Shown here piece after piece: positions 53,098 to 62,285 of a stretch of 64,000 bases of DNA. Source of the stretch: Lysobacter ciconiae (GTDB lineage: Bacteria > Pseudomonadota > Gammaproteobacteria > Xanthomonadales > Xanthomonadaceae); contig NZ_CP063656.1 in NCBI RefSeq assembly GCF_015209725.1, forward strand, positions 596,001 to 660,000. The letters are read 5' to 3'. Each line of letters begins with the position of its first letter. Position 1 is the stretch's first letter. The notes under the pieces are model-generated. The model saw only the letters and a program-made list of their open reading frames with translations, made no database searches and had not been told where the DNA came from. Both the position numbers and the translations under genes were made by a program.

Positions 53098-54354
53098 TTA
53101 TTCGTGCCAAGGCGCAAGCAATGCGGGCACGGCCACATTCTTCAGGGTCACATACCTGGGTAACCCATCCGCGCCGTACGGCGGCGGCGCTTCGCCGTGG
53201 ATCAGCGGGCCGAGGTAGGCTCGCGCCTTGGCGGTAATCCCGTAGCCGTCGCGGCGGATGAAGCCGGCCGGCAGGGTCTTCTCCTTGTTGGCGATTTTGG
53301 ACAGCGGGGCGGCCTCGACCTTCCAGGCGTAGGGCGCGTCGGCGGTGCGCACAATCACCGGCATCATCGCGTTCATTCCGTCCAGCGCGTATTCCACCGC
53401 GGCGGTGCCAACCGCCTGCGCATGCTCCAGATCGGTCCTGGACGCCAGGTGCCGCGCCGAGCGTTGCAGGTAGTCCGGCAGCGCCCAGTGGACCTTGTAA
53501 CCCAGCGTGTCCTGCACGCGGCCCGCCAGGTGCGAGGCGACGCCGCCAAGCTGCTTGTGCCCGAATGAATCGGTGCGACCGCCCGCGTCGGCGATGAACC
53601 TGCCATCGGCGTCGCGGATGCCTTCGCTGGCAACCACGACGCAATAGCCGACGCGCTCGACGGTGGATTTCGCCTTGGCCAGGAAATCGGCCTCGTCAAA
53701 GGTGCGTTCCGGCAACAGGATGAGATGGGGCGCCTGGTCGGGACCTTCGCCGGCCAGCCCGGCCGATGCGGCCAGCCAGCCTGCGTGGCGGCCCATCGCC
53801 TCGTAGATGAAGACCTTGGTGGAGGTCTCCGCCATCGCCGCGACGTCGAGGGCGGCCTCGCGCACCGACACCGCGGTGTATTTCGCCGCCGAGCCGAATC
53901 CCGGGCTGCAGTCGGTCAGCGCGAGGTCGTTGTCGATCGTCTTGGGCACGCCGATGCAGTGCAGCGGATAGTCGTACTCGGCGGCCAGGCGGGAGACCTT
54001 CAAGGCGGTGTCGGCCGAATCGTTGCCGCCGTTGTAGAGGAACCAGCGCACGTCGTGGGCGCGGAAGACGTCGATCAGGCGCTCGTACTTCGCCCGGTCC
54101 TCCTCCAGCGACTTGAGCTTGAGCCGGCACGAACCGAATGCGCCGCCCGGGGTGTGGGCGAGGGCGCGGATGTCGGCGATCGACTCTTTGGAGGTGTCGA
54201 TGAGCTGCTCGCGCAACACGCCAAGGATGCCGTCACGCGCGGCGAGCACCTTGACCTTGCGCTTGCGCGCGGTCTGGATGACCGCCGAGGCAGTGGCATT
54301 GATGACGGCCGTGACGCCGCCGGACTGGGCGTAGAGCAGTGTTCCAGAAGGCAT
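53098..54354 (-). CDS. pfp: Pyrophosphate-dependent 6-phosphofructokinase
   Basis: 418 residues. Phosphorylates fructose 6-phosphate with PPi, reversibly. The phosphate-donor loop is YNGGNDSADTA with Asp at the position that is Gly in ATP enzymes, and the next motif is PKTIDNDLALTD with Lys instead of Gly; together these are the hallmarks of PPi dependence. MGRHAGWLAASAGLA is the substrate region. Start at 54354 (MPSGTLLYAQSGG); upstream frame is not conserved. Adjacent hppA fits a PPi-based metabolism known in xanthomonads and methylotrophs. Confidence 0.95.
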   Translation of the reverse strand: MPSGTLLYAQSGGVTAVINATASAVIQTARKRKVKVLAARDGILGVLREQLIDTSKESIADIRALAHTPGGAFGSCRLKLKSLEEDRAKYERLIDVFRAHDVRWFLYNGGNDSADTALKVSRLAAEYDYPLHCIGVPKTIDNDLALTDCSPGFGSAAKYTAVSVREAALDVAAMAETSTKVFIYEAMGRHAGWLAASAGLAGEGPDQAPHLILLPERTFDEADFLAKAKSTVERVGYCVVVASEGIRDADGRFIADAGGRTDSFGHKQLGGVASHLAGRVQDTLGYKVHWALPDYLQRSARHLASRTDLEHAQAVGTAAVEYALDGMNAMMPVIVRTADAPYAWKVEAAPLSKIANKEKTLPAGFIRRDGYGITAKARAYLGPLIHGEAPPPYGADGLPRYVTLKNVAVPALLAPWHE

Positions 54355-54514
54355 GGGGATTCCAGGAATATGAATGCCGGCGGCCGGCAAGGATGCGTTA
54401 AGCTGATTGCCGTTTGCCGGGCTGGTTGAGAGGCTGCTGCGAGTGTAGCGCCGGCCCCGTGTGGCCCAGGTACACAGCCCTGGCCAGCGCCAAATTCAGA
54501 CACAGGAGACAGCG

Positions 54515-55093
54515 ATGCGATTGGTACTTCTCGGCCCCCCCGGCTCCGGCAAGGGCACCCAGGCCGTGCGCCTGAAGGAACACCTGCAGGTTCCGCACAT
54601 TTCCACCGGCGACCTGCTGCGCGCCGAGGTGGCCGCCGAAAGCAAGCTGGGCATCGAGGCCAGGGAAGTGATGGCCCGCGGTGAGCTGGTCTCCGACGAG
54701 ATCCTGCTGGGCATGCTGGAGAACCGGTTCTCCCAGGAGGACACCAAGGGCGGCTTCATCCTGGACGGCTATCCGCGCAACCTGGCCCAGGCCGATGCGT
54801 TGACCGCTCTGCTGGAGCGAATCGGCCAGCCGATGGACGCGGCCGTGCAGCTGGACGTGCCTTCCGAACTGCTGGTGGAGCGCATCGCCGGCCGCGCCAA
54901 GGCCGAAGGCCGTGCCGACGACACGCCCGAGTCGGTGCGCACGCGCCTGAAGGTGTACTCGGACCAGACCGAGCCGGTAGTGGACTTCTTCCGCCAGCGC
55001 GGCAAGCTCAGCGTCGTCGATGGCGTCGGTTCGCTGGACGACGTGTTCGTGCGGATCATCTCGGCGTTGAAGCCCGTGCCCGAGGTCGGCTGA
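54515..55093 (+). CDS. adk: Adenylate kinase
   Basis: 192 residues. P-loop GPPGSGKGTQAV at residue 7, STGDLLRAEV, and GFILDGYPRN. It is a short-LID form: the lid region (GRAKAEGRADDTPESV) is small and lacks the zinc Cys cluster. Start at 54515 with AGGAGA upstream. Maintains AMP + ATP = 2 ADP; its AMP salvage role complements PPi-producing reactions. Divergent from pfp and followed by mpl after 7 bp. Confidence 0.97.
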   Translation: MRLVLLGPPGSGKGTQAVRLKEHLQVPHISTGDLLRAEVAAESKLGIEAREVMARGELVSDEILLGMLENRFSQEDTKGGFILDGYPRNLAQADALTALLERIGQPMDAAVQLDVPSELLVERIAGRAKAEGRADDTPESVRTRLKVYSDQTEPVVDFFRQRGKLSVVDGVGSLDDVFVRIISALKPVPEVG

Positions 55094-55100
55094 TCGCGCG

Positions 55101-56507
55101 ATGAAACTGCATATCCTTGGCGTCGCCGGTACGTTCATGGGCGGCGTGGCAACGCTCGCCCGCGAGTTGGGCCATCAGGTGGAAGGCAGCGACCAGGCGG
55201 TGTACCCGCCCATGTCCACGCTGCTGGATACGCTGGGCATCGAGCTGCGCCAGGGGTACGAGCCGGGCAACATCTCCGCTGACTGCGACCAGGTCGTCGT
55301 CGGCAACGCGCTCTCGCGCGGCAACCCGGCGGTCGAGCAGGTGCTCGATGACGGGCGCGCGTACACCTCCGGTGCGCAGTGGCTGGCCGAGAACGTGCTG
55401 CCGGGGCGGGACGCGCTCGCCGTCGCCGGCACGCATGGCAAGACCACGACCACCTCGATCCTGATGTGGCTGCTGGAGGCCGCCGGCCGCGGTCCGGGCT
55501 TCCTGATCGGCGGCGTGGCCGAGGACTTCGGCGTCTCCGCGCGCGTCGGTACGGGCCGCGAGTTCGTGGTCGAGGCCGACGAGTACGACACCGCGTTCTT
55601 CGACAAGCGCAGCAAGTTCGTCCACTACCGCCCGCTGGTCGCGATCCTCAACAACCTGGAGTTCGACCACGCCGACATTTTTCCAGATGTGGCCGCGATC
55701 CAGCGCCAGTTCCACCATCTCGTGCGGACCGTGCCGCGCCGCGGCTGCCTGGTCGTCAATGGCGAGGACGCGCACCTGGCCGAGGTGTTGGCGATGGGCT
55801 GCTGGACGCCGGTGCAGACCTTCGGCCTGGATGGGGCGGCAGCGGTCGCCCCGGTGTCCCCGGCGCTTGCATTCAACTGGACCGCCCGCCTGCTGGCCGA
55901 CGATGGCAGCCGCTTCGTAGTCATCCACGACGGCGCAGAAGTGGGCGAGGTCCATTGGCCCCTGCTGGGCCGGCACAACGTCATGAACGCGCTGGCCGCA
56001 CTGGCGAGCGCGCACCAGGTCGGCGTCGAACTGCCGGACGTGCTCACGGCGCTGGCCGGGTTCAGCAGCGTCAAACGGCGCATGGAGCGGGTGGGCGAGT
56101 GCGCCGACATCACCGTCCACGACGATTTTGCCCACCACCCCACCGCGATCGCGACCACGCTGGCCGGCCTGCGCGCGCGGGTCGGGGGCGCGCGCATCGT
56201 CGCCGCGCTGGAGCCGCGCAGCAATTCGATGCGGCTGGGCGCGCACGCCGATGCGCTGGCGCCGTCGCTGGCGCAGGCGGACGCGGTCGTGTTCCTGCAT
56301 CGCCCCGAGCTGGCCTGGGACGCGGGTGCGGTGGTCGCCGGACTGCGTGGTGAAGGCAGCACGGCGCCGGATGTCGAGAGCCTGGTGGCCGACCTGATCA
56401 CACGGGTCCGGCCCGGTGACCACGTGTTGTTCATGTCCAATGGCGGTTTTGACAATGCGCCGCGCCGCTTCCTGGCCGCGCTTCAGGACCGGCCGCCACT
56501 GCGCTAG
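55101..56507 (+). CDS. mpl: UDP-N-acetylmuramate:L-Ala-gamma-D-Glu-meso-DAP ligase
   Basis: 468 residues, Mur ligase family. Recycles the murein tripeptide by joining it to UDP-MurNAc. N-terminal HILGVAGTFMGG, ATP-binding AGTHGKTTTTSIL, and EADEYDTAFFDKRSKFVHY, which distinguishes Mpl from MurC. Three domains at usual length. It starts 7 bp after adk and ends 9 bp before the next gene, so the three likely form one transcript. Confidence 0.96.
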   Translation: MKLHILGVAGTFMGGVATLARELGHQVEGSDQAVYPPMSTLLDTLGIELRQGYEPGNISADCDQVVVGNALSRGNPAVEQVLDDGRAYTSGAQWLAENVLPGRDALAVAGTHGKTTTTSILMWLLEAAGRGPGFLIGGVAEDFGVSARVGTGREFVVEADEYDTAFFDKRSKFVHYRPLVAILNNLEFDHADIFPDVAAIQRQFHHLVRTVPRRGCLVVNGEDAHLAEVLAMGCWTPVQTFGLDGAAAVAPVSPALAFNWTARLLADDGSRFVVIHDGAEVGEVHWPLLGRHNVMNALAALASAHQVGVELPDVLTALAGFSSVKRRMERVGECADITVHDDFAHHPTAIATTLAGLRARVGGARIVAALEPRSNSMRLGAHADALAPSLAQADAVVFLHRPELAWDAGAVVAGLRGEGSTAPDVESLVADLITRVRPGDHVLFMSNGGFDNAPRRFLAALQDRPPLR

Positions 56508-56516
56508 GCTGGGGCA

Positions 56517-57116
56517 ATGCCCATCGAAACCGCTCCCGACACGCTTCCGCTGTTCCCGCTGCCCACGGTGCTCCTGCCGGGCGCGCCGCTGGGACTGAGG
56601 GTGTTCGAGCCGCGCTACCTGGACATGATCCGCGAGTGCGGCCGCAACGAATCGGGTTTTGGCGTCTGCCTGATCCTGGAGGACGAGGGCGACGGCAAGA
56701 CCCGCGGCGCCGCGGCGGCCTACGGCACCGAGGCGCGCATCGAGGATTTCGACCTCGGTGAGGACGGCCTGCTTACGCTGCAGGTGCGCGGGACACGCCG
56801 GTTCCGGGTGCGCGATGTGCGCATCCGTGACAACGGTCTGCAGGTCGCCCGGATCGACTGGTGCGAGCCGGAGCCGGTATCCCTGCTGTCGCCCGAACAC
56901 GGCCTGCTGTCGACCCTGTTACGCGGCATCCTGGAGCGCTTCGGCGGCGAGTACGCCAAGGCCGATCAGGCCCTGTTCGATGACGCGTCCTGGATCGGCT
57001 GGCGGCTGGCCGAGCTGTTGCCGCTGGAGGATGAGCAGCGCCAGCAGCTGTTGCAGATCGATGATCCCGATGAGCGCCTGGACCGCCTTCTGGTCCTGTT
57101 GCCCGACGAAACCTGA
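56517..57116 (+). CDS. Lon substrate-binding (LON_N) domain protein
   Basis: 199 residues comprising only the LON N-terminal domain: LPLFPLPTVLLPGAPLGLRV, FEPRYLDMIREC, then GTEARIEDFDLGEDGLLTLQ and RRFRVRD. No AAA+ or protease domain follows, so it is not a peptidase. Such stand-alone proteins are common in proteobacteria; their role (possibly adapter or ligand binding) is unknown. Follows mpl by 9 bp. Confidence 0.9.
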   Translation: MPIETAPDTLPLFPLPTVLLPGAPLGLRVFEPRYLDMIRECGRNESGFGVCLILEDEGDGKTRGAAAAYGTEARIEDFDLGEDGLLTLQVRGTRRFRVRDVRIRDNGLQVARIDWCEPEPVSLLSPEHGLLSTLLRGILERFGGEYAKADQALFDDASWIGWRLAELLPLEDEQRQQLLQIDDPDERLDRLLVLLPDET

Positions 57117-57134
57117 GGCCGGGTCCAGCGCCGG

Positions 57135-59126
57135 TCAGGGCCCGGTGCGCACGCGCAGCACGTTGACGCCGTTGTTTGGGTGCAGACCCTCCTGCATGTC
57201 GAAGCCCTCCAGGGCGGCAGTCACCAGCGCGTGGGCCTCGCCGTCGTGTGGACGCGGGAGCCACAACACCGCCGCGCCGAGCGGCTTGGCCAGGTGCAGG
57301 GTCTGGGTCGTGCCCAGCCACAACGGCGCGCCGTCTTCCAGCAGCACCGGCGCCGACCACAGCCGCAGCGCGTAACGCTCGTGCGGAATGCGCCCGGGAT
57401 GGAGCATCAGCAGGCTTTCGGCGTGTGCGTCCAGGGTCGCGGGCAGGACCACCTGCTCGCCAATCGGCGTGTCGTCGTCCAGCAGGTTGAGCGTTGCGGC
57501 CCAGTCCGCCTGCGGCTGGACCTGCCAGCCGGCGGCTTCCAGGGCGGCCTGCAGCGGCGCCAGTGAGCCGGCGACCTGGACGTCCAGCGGCCAGCGACGG
57601 CGGGGATCGTTTTCGTTGCGTTGCGCCGGAAGGTTCGTCCAGCCGTCGCGCCACCAGCTGCCGCGTTCCACGTAGGTGGTCGGCGCGGCGGGCTCGAACA
57701 GGGGCAGCAGCCGATCGGCTGCGCCCGGTGCGTGCCACAGGCCCGCGGCGATGAACGTGATGTAGAACACCGCCGCCAGCGGGCGCATCCAGAACGAGCG
57801 GGCGACATGGCTGCGATAGGCGATCCCCAGGATCAGCAGCCAGACCAGGCCGAACAGCGCGCTGCCGACCAGATCGCTGAACCAGTGCGCGCCCAGATAC
57901 AGTCGCGCGAAGGCCACCACCGCGGTGATCACGCCCGCCAGCAGGTAGGGCCAGACGCGCTTGCGCCCCGGCAGCTCGCGCGCGATGAGCACGGCGAAGA
58001 AGCCGAACACGATGGTCGTCATCGTCACCGTGACCGACGGAAACCCGAAGCCTGCCGGCGCGGTCGGCGGGCGCGGCATGTCGATCACCGCCTCCAGCAG
58101 CGCGGTCAATGCCAAACCGAACACCAGCGCGGCCAGCCAGTGCGCGGCGGCCATCCAGCGCCGCCGCCACAACAGGTAGGCCAGCGCCACCGCTGCGGCG
58201 GAGCCCAGCACCTGCATGTCGCCCAGGCTGGCCAGGCCGGCCATCAGCCCATCGGCGAGCGGGTTGCGCAACCCGTACATCACCGCGTTGATGTGGTGGT
58301 CGATCGCCAATGGGCCGCCGCTGGCGAGCAGGGTCGCCAACAGCGCAAAGCAGCCCCAGCTGATCGCCAGCAGCGAGACTGCGAGCATCGCCAGGGACGC
58401 CGACTCCGGGCGGTTCGGGTCGACCAGGGCGCGCGCGTAGCGGCCCAGCTTGGGGTGGCGGCGGGTCCACGCCAGCAAACGCGCGAGCGACACGTCTGCA
58501 TTCTGGGCGAACCAGCGCCAGCTGTAGAGCACTATCGCCCAGACCAGCGCCACCGCGACGGCCAAGCCGCCCAAGGCGAGCGCAAGCCGGTCGGCCACTG
58601 CTGCGACCGCGTCGTAGGAAGCGCCGAGCACCCAACCCGGGGCGAGGAACAGCCCGGCCCACAACAACGCGGCGAACGCGCTGGGGATCGCGTAGCGCTT
58701 GACCGGCATGTGCAGCATGCCGGCGATGGCCGGCACGAACGGACGCACCGCGCCGACGAAGCGCGCGATCAGGATGCTCTTGACGCCGTGGCGGCGGAAC
58801 ATCGTCTCACCGCGATCCAGCCATTGCGGGTAGCGCAGGAACGGCCAATGCGCGCGCAGCCGCTGCGGCCCAAGGTGGCGGCCGAACCAGTAACTCAAGC
58901 CATCGCCGGCAAACGCGCCGGCTGCAGCGCATACCAGGGCATACGGTCCGTTGACGTGGCCCAGGCCGATCAGCGCGCCCGCGGCGAACAGCAGCGGCAG
59001 GGCGGGGACCACGATCCCGACGATCACCAGCGCATCGCAGAAGGCGATCAGGAAGATGAGCGCGCCGGCTGCGATGGGGTGGGTACCGATCCACTCGGTA
59101 ATGGTTTCGAGCCACGCGGAATTCAT
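57135..59126 (-). CDS. DedA-PAP2-LssY membrane fusion protein
   Basis: 663 residues. N-terminal DedA/VTT domain (about 1-200; AFCDALVIVGIVVPALP, ARFVGAVRPFVPAIAGM), then a PAP2 phosphatase-like membrane domain (about 240-440), then a soluble LssY C-terminal domain (about 470-660; WQVQPQADWAATLNLL). In PAP2 the usual PSGH is FPSVTVTM and SRxxxxxH is ARLYLGAH, so the motif-2 His and the motif-3 Ser are lost; catalytic activity is doubtful. DedA proteins transport phospholipids; the whole likely acts in envelope lipid recycling. Start at 59126. Divergent from the RIO-like kinase gene. Confidence 0.9.
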   Translation of the reverse strand: MNSAWLETITEWIGTHPIAAGALIFLIAFCDALVIVGIVVPALPLLFAAGALIGLGHVNGPYALVCAAAGAFAGDGLSYWFGRHLGPQRLRAHWPFLRYPQWLDRGETMFRRHGVKSILIARFVGAVRPFVPAIAGMLHMPVKRYAIPSAFAALLWAGLFLAPGWVLGASYDAVAAVADRLALALGGLAVAVALVWAIVLYSWRWFAQNADVSLARLLAWTRRHPKLGRYARALVDPNRPESASLAMLAVSLLAISWGCFALLATLLASGGPLAIDHHINAVMYGLRNPLADGLMAGLASLGDMQVLGSAAAVALAYLLWRRRWMAAAHWLAALVFGLALTALLEAVIDMPRPPTAPAGFGFPSVTVTMTTIVFGFFAVLIARELPGRKRVWPYLLAGVITAVVAFARLYLGAHWFSDLVGSALFGLVWLLILGIAYRSHVARSFWMRPLAAVFYITFIAAGLWHAPGAADRLLPLFEPAAPTTYVERGSWWRDGWTNLPAQRNENDPRRRWPLDVQVAGSLAPLQAALEAAGWQVQPQADWAATLNLLDDDTPIGEQVVLPATLDAHAESLLMLHPGRIPHERYALRLWSAPVLLEDGAPLWLGTTQTLHLAKPLGAAVLWLPRPHDGEAHALVTAALEGFDMQEGLHPNNGVNVLRVRTGP

Positions 59127-59177
59127 CGCCGCATTATGGCAGCGGCCAGCGCGACGGGCGCATGCAAAGAGGCCGCC

Positions 59178-59903
59178 ATGGCGCGCGTTGGAGGCAAGTC
59201 CGTAGACTTGCGCTCCATGTCCATCCGCAAACCTCCGTTGGATACCGCTGACGCAGCCGTCGAGATCGAGGCGCTCAAGGCCGACAGCTTCGGCCGCATC
59301 TCCTTGATGCGCGGTCCGCAGGGCGTGTTCGTGCGCCGCGATCTGGGCCATGTGCCGCTGTGGCTGCGATTGCCGGCGTGGTGGCTGGCGCGGCGCGAGG
59401 CGCGCGGTTTGCAGCGTGTCATCGGAATGCAGGATGTGCCGCTTCTGCTCAACTGGGATGGCCGCCGGCTCGACCGCAGCTACATGGCAGGCGCGCCGAT
59501 GTACCTGGCGCCGCCACACGGCGATCTGGCCTACTTCCGCCAGGCGCGCCGGGTTCTGGGGCAATTGCACCGCTGCGGGCTGGCCCACAACGACCTGGCC
59601 AAGGAGGCCAACTGGCTGGTCCTGGACGACGGCCGCCCCGGCATCATCGACTTCCAGCTGGCGGTCCGCGGCAACCCGCGCTCGCGATGGATGCGCCTGC
59701 TTGCACGCGAGGACCTGCGCCACCTGCTCAAGCACAAGCGCACCTACTGCCCGCAGCACATCACGCCGGTGGAGCGGCGCGTGCTCAAGCGCCATTCGTG
59801 GGTGCGCGACGCGTGGTTCGCCACCGGCAAGCCGGTCTATCGGTTCGTCACCCGACGCTTGCTGAAGTGGGAAGACAACGAGGGCCGCGGCCCGCAGCCC
59901 TGA
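59178..59903 (+). CDS. RIO-like atypical protein kinase / phosphotransferase
   Basis: 241 residues from the ATG at 59178, which has AAAGAGG five bases upstream; ATG at 59217 (MSIRKPP) is an alternative. Kinase-like catalytic loop GLAHNDLAKEANWLV (HxD...N) and metal loop GIIDFQLAV (DFQ instead of DFG). No N-terminal Gly-rich loop is obvious, as in small RIO/Bud32-like proteins of xanthomonads. Substrate unknown. It may act in the same envelope neighbourhood as the divergent DedA fusion, but nothing shows this. Confidence 0.75.
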   Translation: MARVGGKSVDLRSMSIRKPPLDTADAAVEIEALKADSFGRISLMRGPQGVFVRRDLGHVPLWLRLPAWWLARREARGLQRVIGMQDVPLLLNWDGRRLDRSYMAGAPMYLAPPHGDLAYFRQARRVLGQLHRCGLAHNDLAKEANWLVLDDGRPGIIDFQLAVRGNPRSRWMRLLAREDLRHLLKHKRTYCPQHITPVERRVLKRHSWVRDAWFATGKPVYRFVTRRLLKWEDNEGRGPQP

Positions 59904-59996
59904 CATGGCGATCCGCTGATCGACGCGGCTGATCGACGGCGCTGATCCAGGGACGCCGGCCTACAATGGCCGCCTTCCCCAACCAGTCGAGCTGCC

Positions 59997-60812
59997 ATGT
60001 CCAGCCTGTCCGGCAAGACCCTGTTCATTACCGGCGCCTCGCGCGGCATCGGTCGCGCCATCGCGCTTCGCGCCGCACGTGACGGCGCCAATGTCGCCAT
60101 CGCGTCCAAGTCCTCCAGGCCCAACCCGAAGCTGGCCGGCACGATCCACTCGGTCGCCGCCGAGGTGGACGCCGGCGGCGGCAAAGGGCTCGCGCTCAAG
60201 TGCGATATCCGCGATGAGGACCAGGTCCTGGCCGCCGTCGCCGCAACCGTGGACGCGTTCGGCGGGATCGATATCCTGGTCAACAACGCGAGCGCGATCT
60301 GGCTGCGCGGCACGCTCGACACGCCGATGAAGCGTTTCGACCTGATGCAGCAGGTGAATGCGCGCGGCAGCTTCCTGTGCGCGCAGGCCTGCCTGCCGCA
60401 CCTGCTGAAGGCGGCCAATCCGCACATCCTCAGCCTCGCGCCGCCGCCCAGTCTGGACCCCAGGTGGTGGGGCCCGCACACCGGCTACACGCTCGCCAAG
60501 ATGGGGATGAGCTTCGTGACCATAGGCCTGGCCGCCGAATTCGGCCCGCAGGGTGTCGCCGTCAACGCGCTCTGGCCCCGCACGATCATCGCCACCGACG
60601 CCCTGAACATGATTCCCGGCATCGACATGGCGGGCTGCCGCACCCCGGAGATCGTCGCCGATGCCGCCCACGCCGTCCTGGTGCGCGAGGCCGCCGGGTT
60701 CCATGGCCAGTTCCTGATCGACGACGACGTGCTGGCCGAGGCCGGAGTGGAGGACTTTTCCGGGTACGCGGTCGATCCATCGCGCGAGCTCCTGCCCGAC
60801 CTGTTCCTGTAA
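59997..60812 (+). CDS. SDR family oxidoreductase (HSDL2-like)
   Basis: 271 residues. Rossmann motif FITGASRGIGRAIALRAA, NNASAIWLRG, and active-site Tyr-Lys in TGYTLAKMGM. The PPPSLDPRWWGPHTGYTLAK region is typical of the HSDL2 group, involved in fatty-acid or short-chain substrates in some organisms; exact substrate unknown. No SCP2 domain follows. The gene lies between the kinase and glyoxalase genes, all on the plus strand. Confidence 0.9.
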   Translation: MSSLSGKTLFITGASRGIGRAIALRAARDGANVAIASKSSRPNPKLAGTIHSVAAEVDAGGGKGLALKCDIRDEDQVLAAVAATVDAFGGIDILVNNASAIWLRGTLDTPMKRFDLMQQVNARGSFLCAQACLPHLLKAANPHILSLAPPPSLDPRWWGPHTGYTLAKMGMSFVTIGLAAEFGPQGVAVNALWPRTIIATDALNMIPGIDMAGCRTPEIVADAAHAVLVREAAGFHGQFLIDDDVLAEAGVEDFSGYAVDPSRELLPDLFL

Positions 60813-60877
60813 TCGGGTCCACACCGATCCATCGCGCGCTTTTCGCGCCAATTTTTCGCGCCAATGAGGAGAGTCCG

Positions 60878-61300
60878 ATGAAGTACCTGCACGCGATGCT
60901 GCGCGTCCACGACCTGGACGCGACCAGCCGGTTTTTCACCGAAGGCCTGGGCCTGAAGCAGACCCGGCGCATGGACAGCGAGGAGGGCCAATTCACCCTC
61001 GTGTATTTCGGCGCACCGGAGAATCCGCAGGCCGAGATCGAACTGACCCACAACTGGGGGTCGGATGAGGATTACGGCAACGCCCGCAACTTCGGTCATC
61101 TCGCCTTCGAAGTCGACGACATCTACGCGACCTGCGCGCACCTGCAGGCGTTGGGCGTGACCATCAACCGTCCGCCGCGCGATGGACGGATGGCGTTCGT
61201 GCTCTCACCGGACCGGATCTCCATCGAGTTGCTGCAGAAAGGCGAGCGCCTGCCGCCTGCGGAGCCGTGGGCTTCCATGCCCAATACCGGCCAGTGGTAG
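60878..61300 (+). CDS. gloA: Lactoylglutathione lyase (glyoxalase I)
   Basis: 140 residues, two beta-alpha-beta-beta-beta repeats. Metal ligands are likely His5 (MKYLHAMLRV), Glu in QAEIELTHNWG, His in FGHLAFEVDD and Glu in RISIELLQKG. RVHDLDATSRFFTEGLGLK fits the Ni2+-type bacterial GloA. Converts the methylglyoxal-glutathione adduct to lactoylglutathione. Start at 60878 with GAGGAG upstream, 65 bp after the SDR gene. Confidence 0.92.
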   Translation: MKYLHAMLRVHDLDATSRFFTEGLGLKQTRRMDSEEGQFTLVYFGAPENPQAEIELTHNWGSDEDYGNARNFGHLAFEVDDIYATCAHLQALGVTINRPPRDGRMAFVLSPDRISIELLQKGERLPPAEPWASMPNTGQW

Positions 61301-61311
61301 CGGCTCGCCGC

Positions 61312-62187
61312 TCAGTCCATCAGTTCCGGTAGCGCCCCGCCGCAACGGCGGCAGTAGCGGGCATCCGGCTCGTGCCCTTCCAGGCCGCACACCGGACAGC
61401 CACGGTTGTCATGGCGCTCGCGCTCGTTGCCTTTTGCCCGGCGCATGCTGGTGGCCAGTTCGGCGGTATAGATCCCGGTCGGCACGGCGATGATGCTGTA
61501 GCCGATCAGGATCAGGGTGGAGGTGATCAAGCGGCCGATGCCGGTCTGTGGCGCGAGATCGCCGAAGCCCACCGTGGCCATTGTCACGATCGCCCAGTAC
61601 ATCCCGGTCGGGATGGTGCTGAAGCCGTACTCGGGGCCTTCGATGACGTACATCAGGGCGCCGAAGATCAACGCGATCGTCAGCAGCACACTGACGAACA
61701 GGAAGATCTTGCGCCGGCTGCGCCACAGTGCACCGGTCAGGACACTGCCTTCCTCGACGTAGCGGGTGAGCTTGAGGATCCGGAACACGCGCAGCACCCG
61801 CAGGATCCGCACCACCAGCAAGGCCTGCGTGCCCGGCAGGAAAAACGACAGGTAGGTCGGCAGGATCGACAGCAGGTCGATCACGCCCCACATGCTCAGC
61901 GCGTATCGAAGCGGGCGTTTCACCACCACCAGCCGCAACAGGTACTCGGCGGTGAACACCAGGGTGAAGCCCCACTCGATCCGGTACAGCGCCTGGGCGT
62001 GGTCGATGTGCAGCCACGGATCGCTGTCGAGCATGATCACGATCACGCTGGCGAGGATCGTCAGAATCAGCAGCAGGTCGAAGTTGCGCGCCGGCGGGGT
62101 GTCGTGGTGGTAGATGATCTCGAACCAGCGCCGCCGCCAGCCGCTTTCGGTGGCGGGATTGAGTTGAGGCGTGAACAACAGGCGCAT
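61312..62187 (-). CDS. Voltage-gated-type potassium channel with C-terminal zinc ribbon
   Basis: 291 residues. Six membrane segments; S4 has regularly spaced arginines (VVRILRVLRVFRILKLTRY). The pore filter is TVGFGD between S5 and S6, a bacterial variant of TVGYGD. After S6 a short linker leads to a rubredoxin-like zinc ribbon (CPVCGLEG, then ARYCRRCGG) at the C terminus, an uncommon soluble addition. Start at 62187 with GGAGG. It is convergent with gloA (11 bp) and divergent from argD. Confidence 0.9.
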   Translation of the reverse strand: MRLLFTPQLNPATESGWRRRWFEIIYHHDTPPARNFDLLLILTILASVIVIMLDSDPWLHIDHAQALYRIEWGFTLVFTAEYLLRLVVVKRPLRYALSMWGVIDLLSILPTYLSFFLPGTQALLVVRILRVLRVFRILKLTRYVEEGSVLTGALWRSRRKIFLFVSVLLTIALIFGALMYVIEGPEYGFSTIPTGMYWAIVTMATVGFGDLAPQTGIGRLITSTLILIGYSIIAVPTGIYTAELATSMRRAKGNERERHDNRGCPVCGLEGHEPDARYCRRCGGALPELMD

Positions 62188-62285
62188 CGCGTTCCTCCAA
62201 GGGCGCCGCAACCGGCATGTCTCGCAAGCCGGAGGGCGCGTGTATCGGGGAGAATACCTGCTCGCCCACCGCACACCCGAGCGCC

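Noticed and set aside
57621..59177. Long plus-strand frame leading into the RIO-like kinase
   Set aside because: Antisense to the DedA-PAP2-LssY gene, low-complexity Gln/His/Arg composition; the kinase has its own start and ribosome site.
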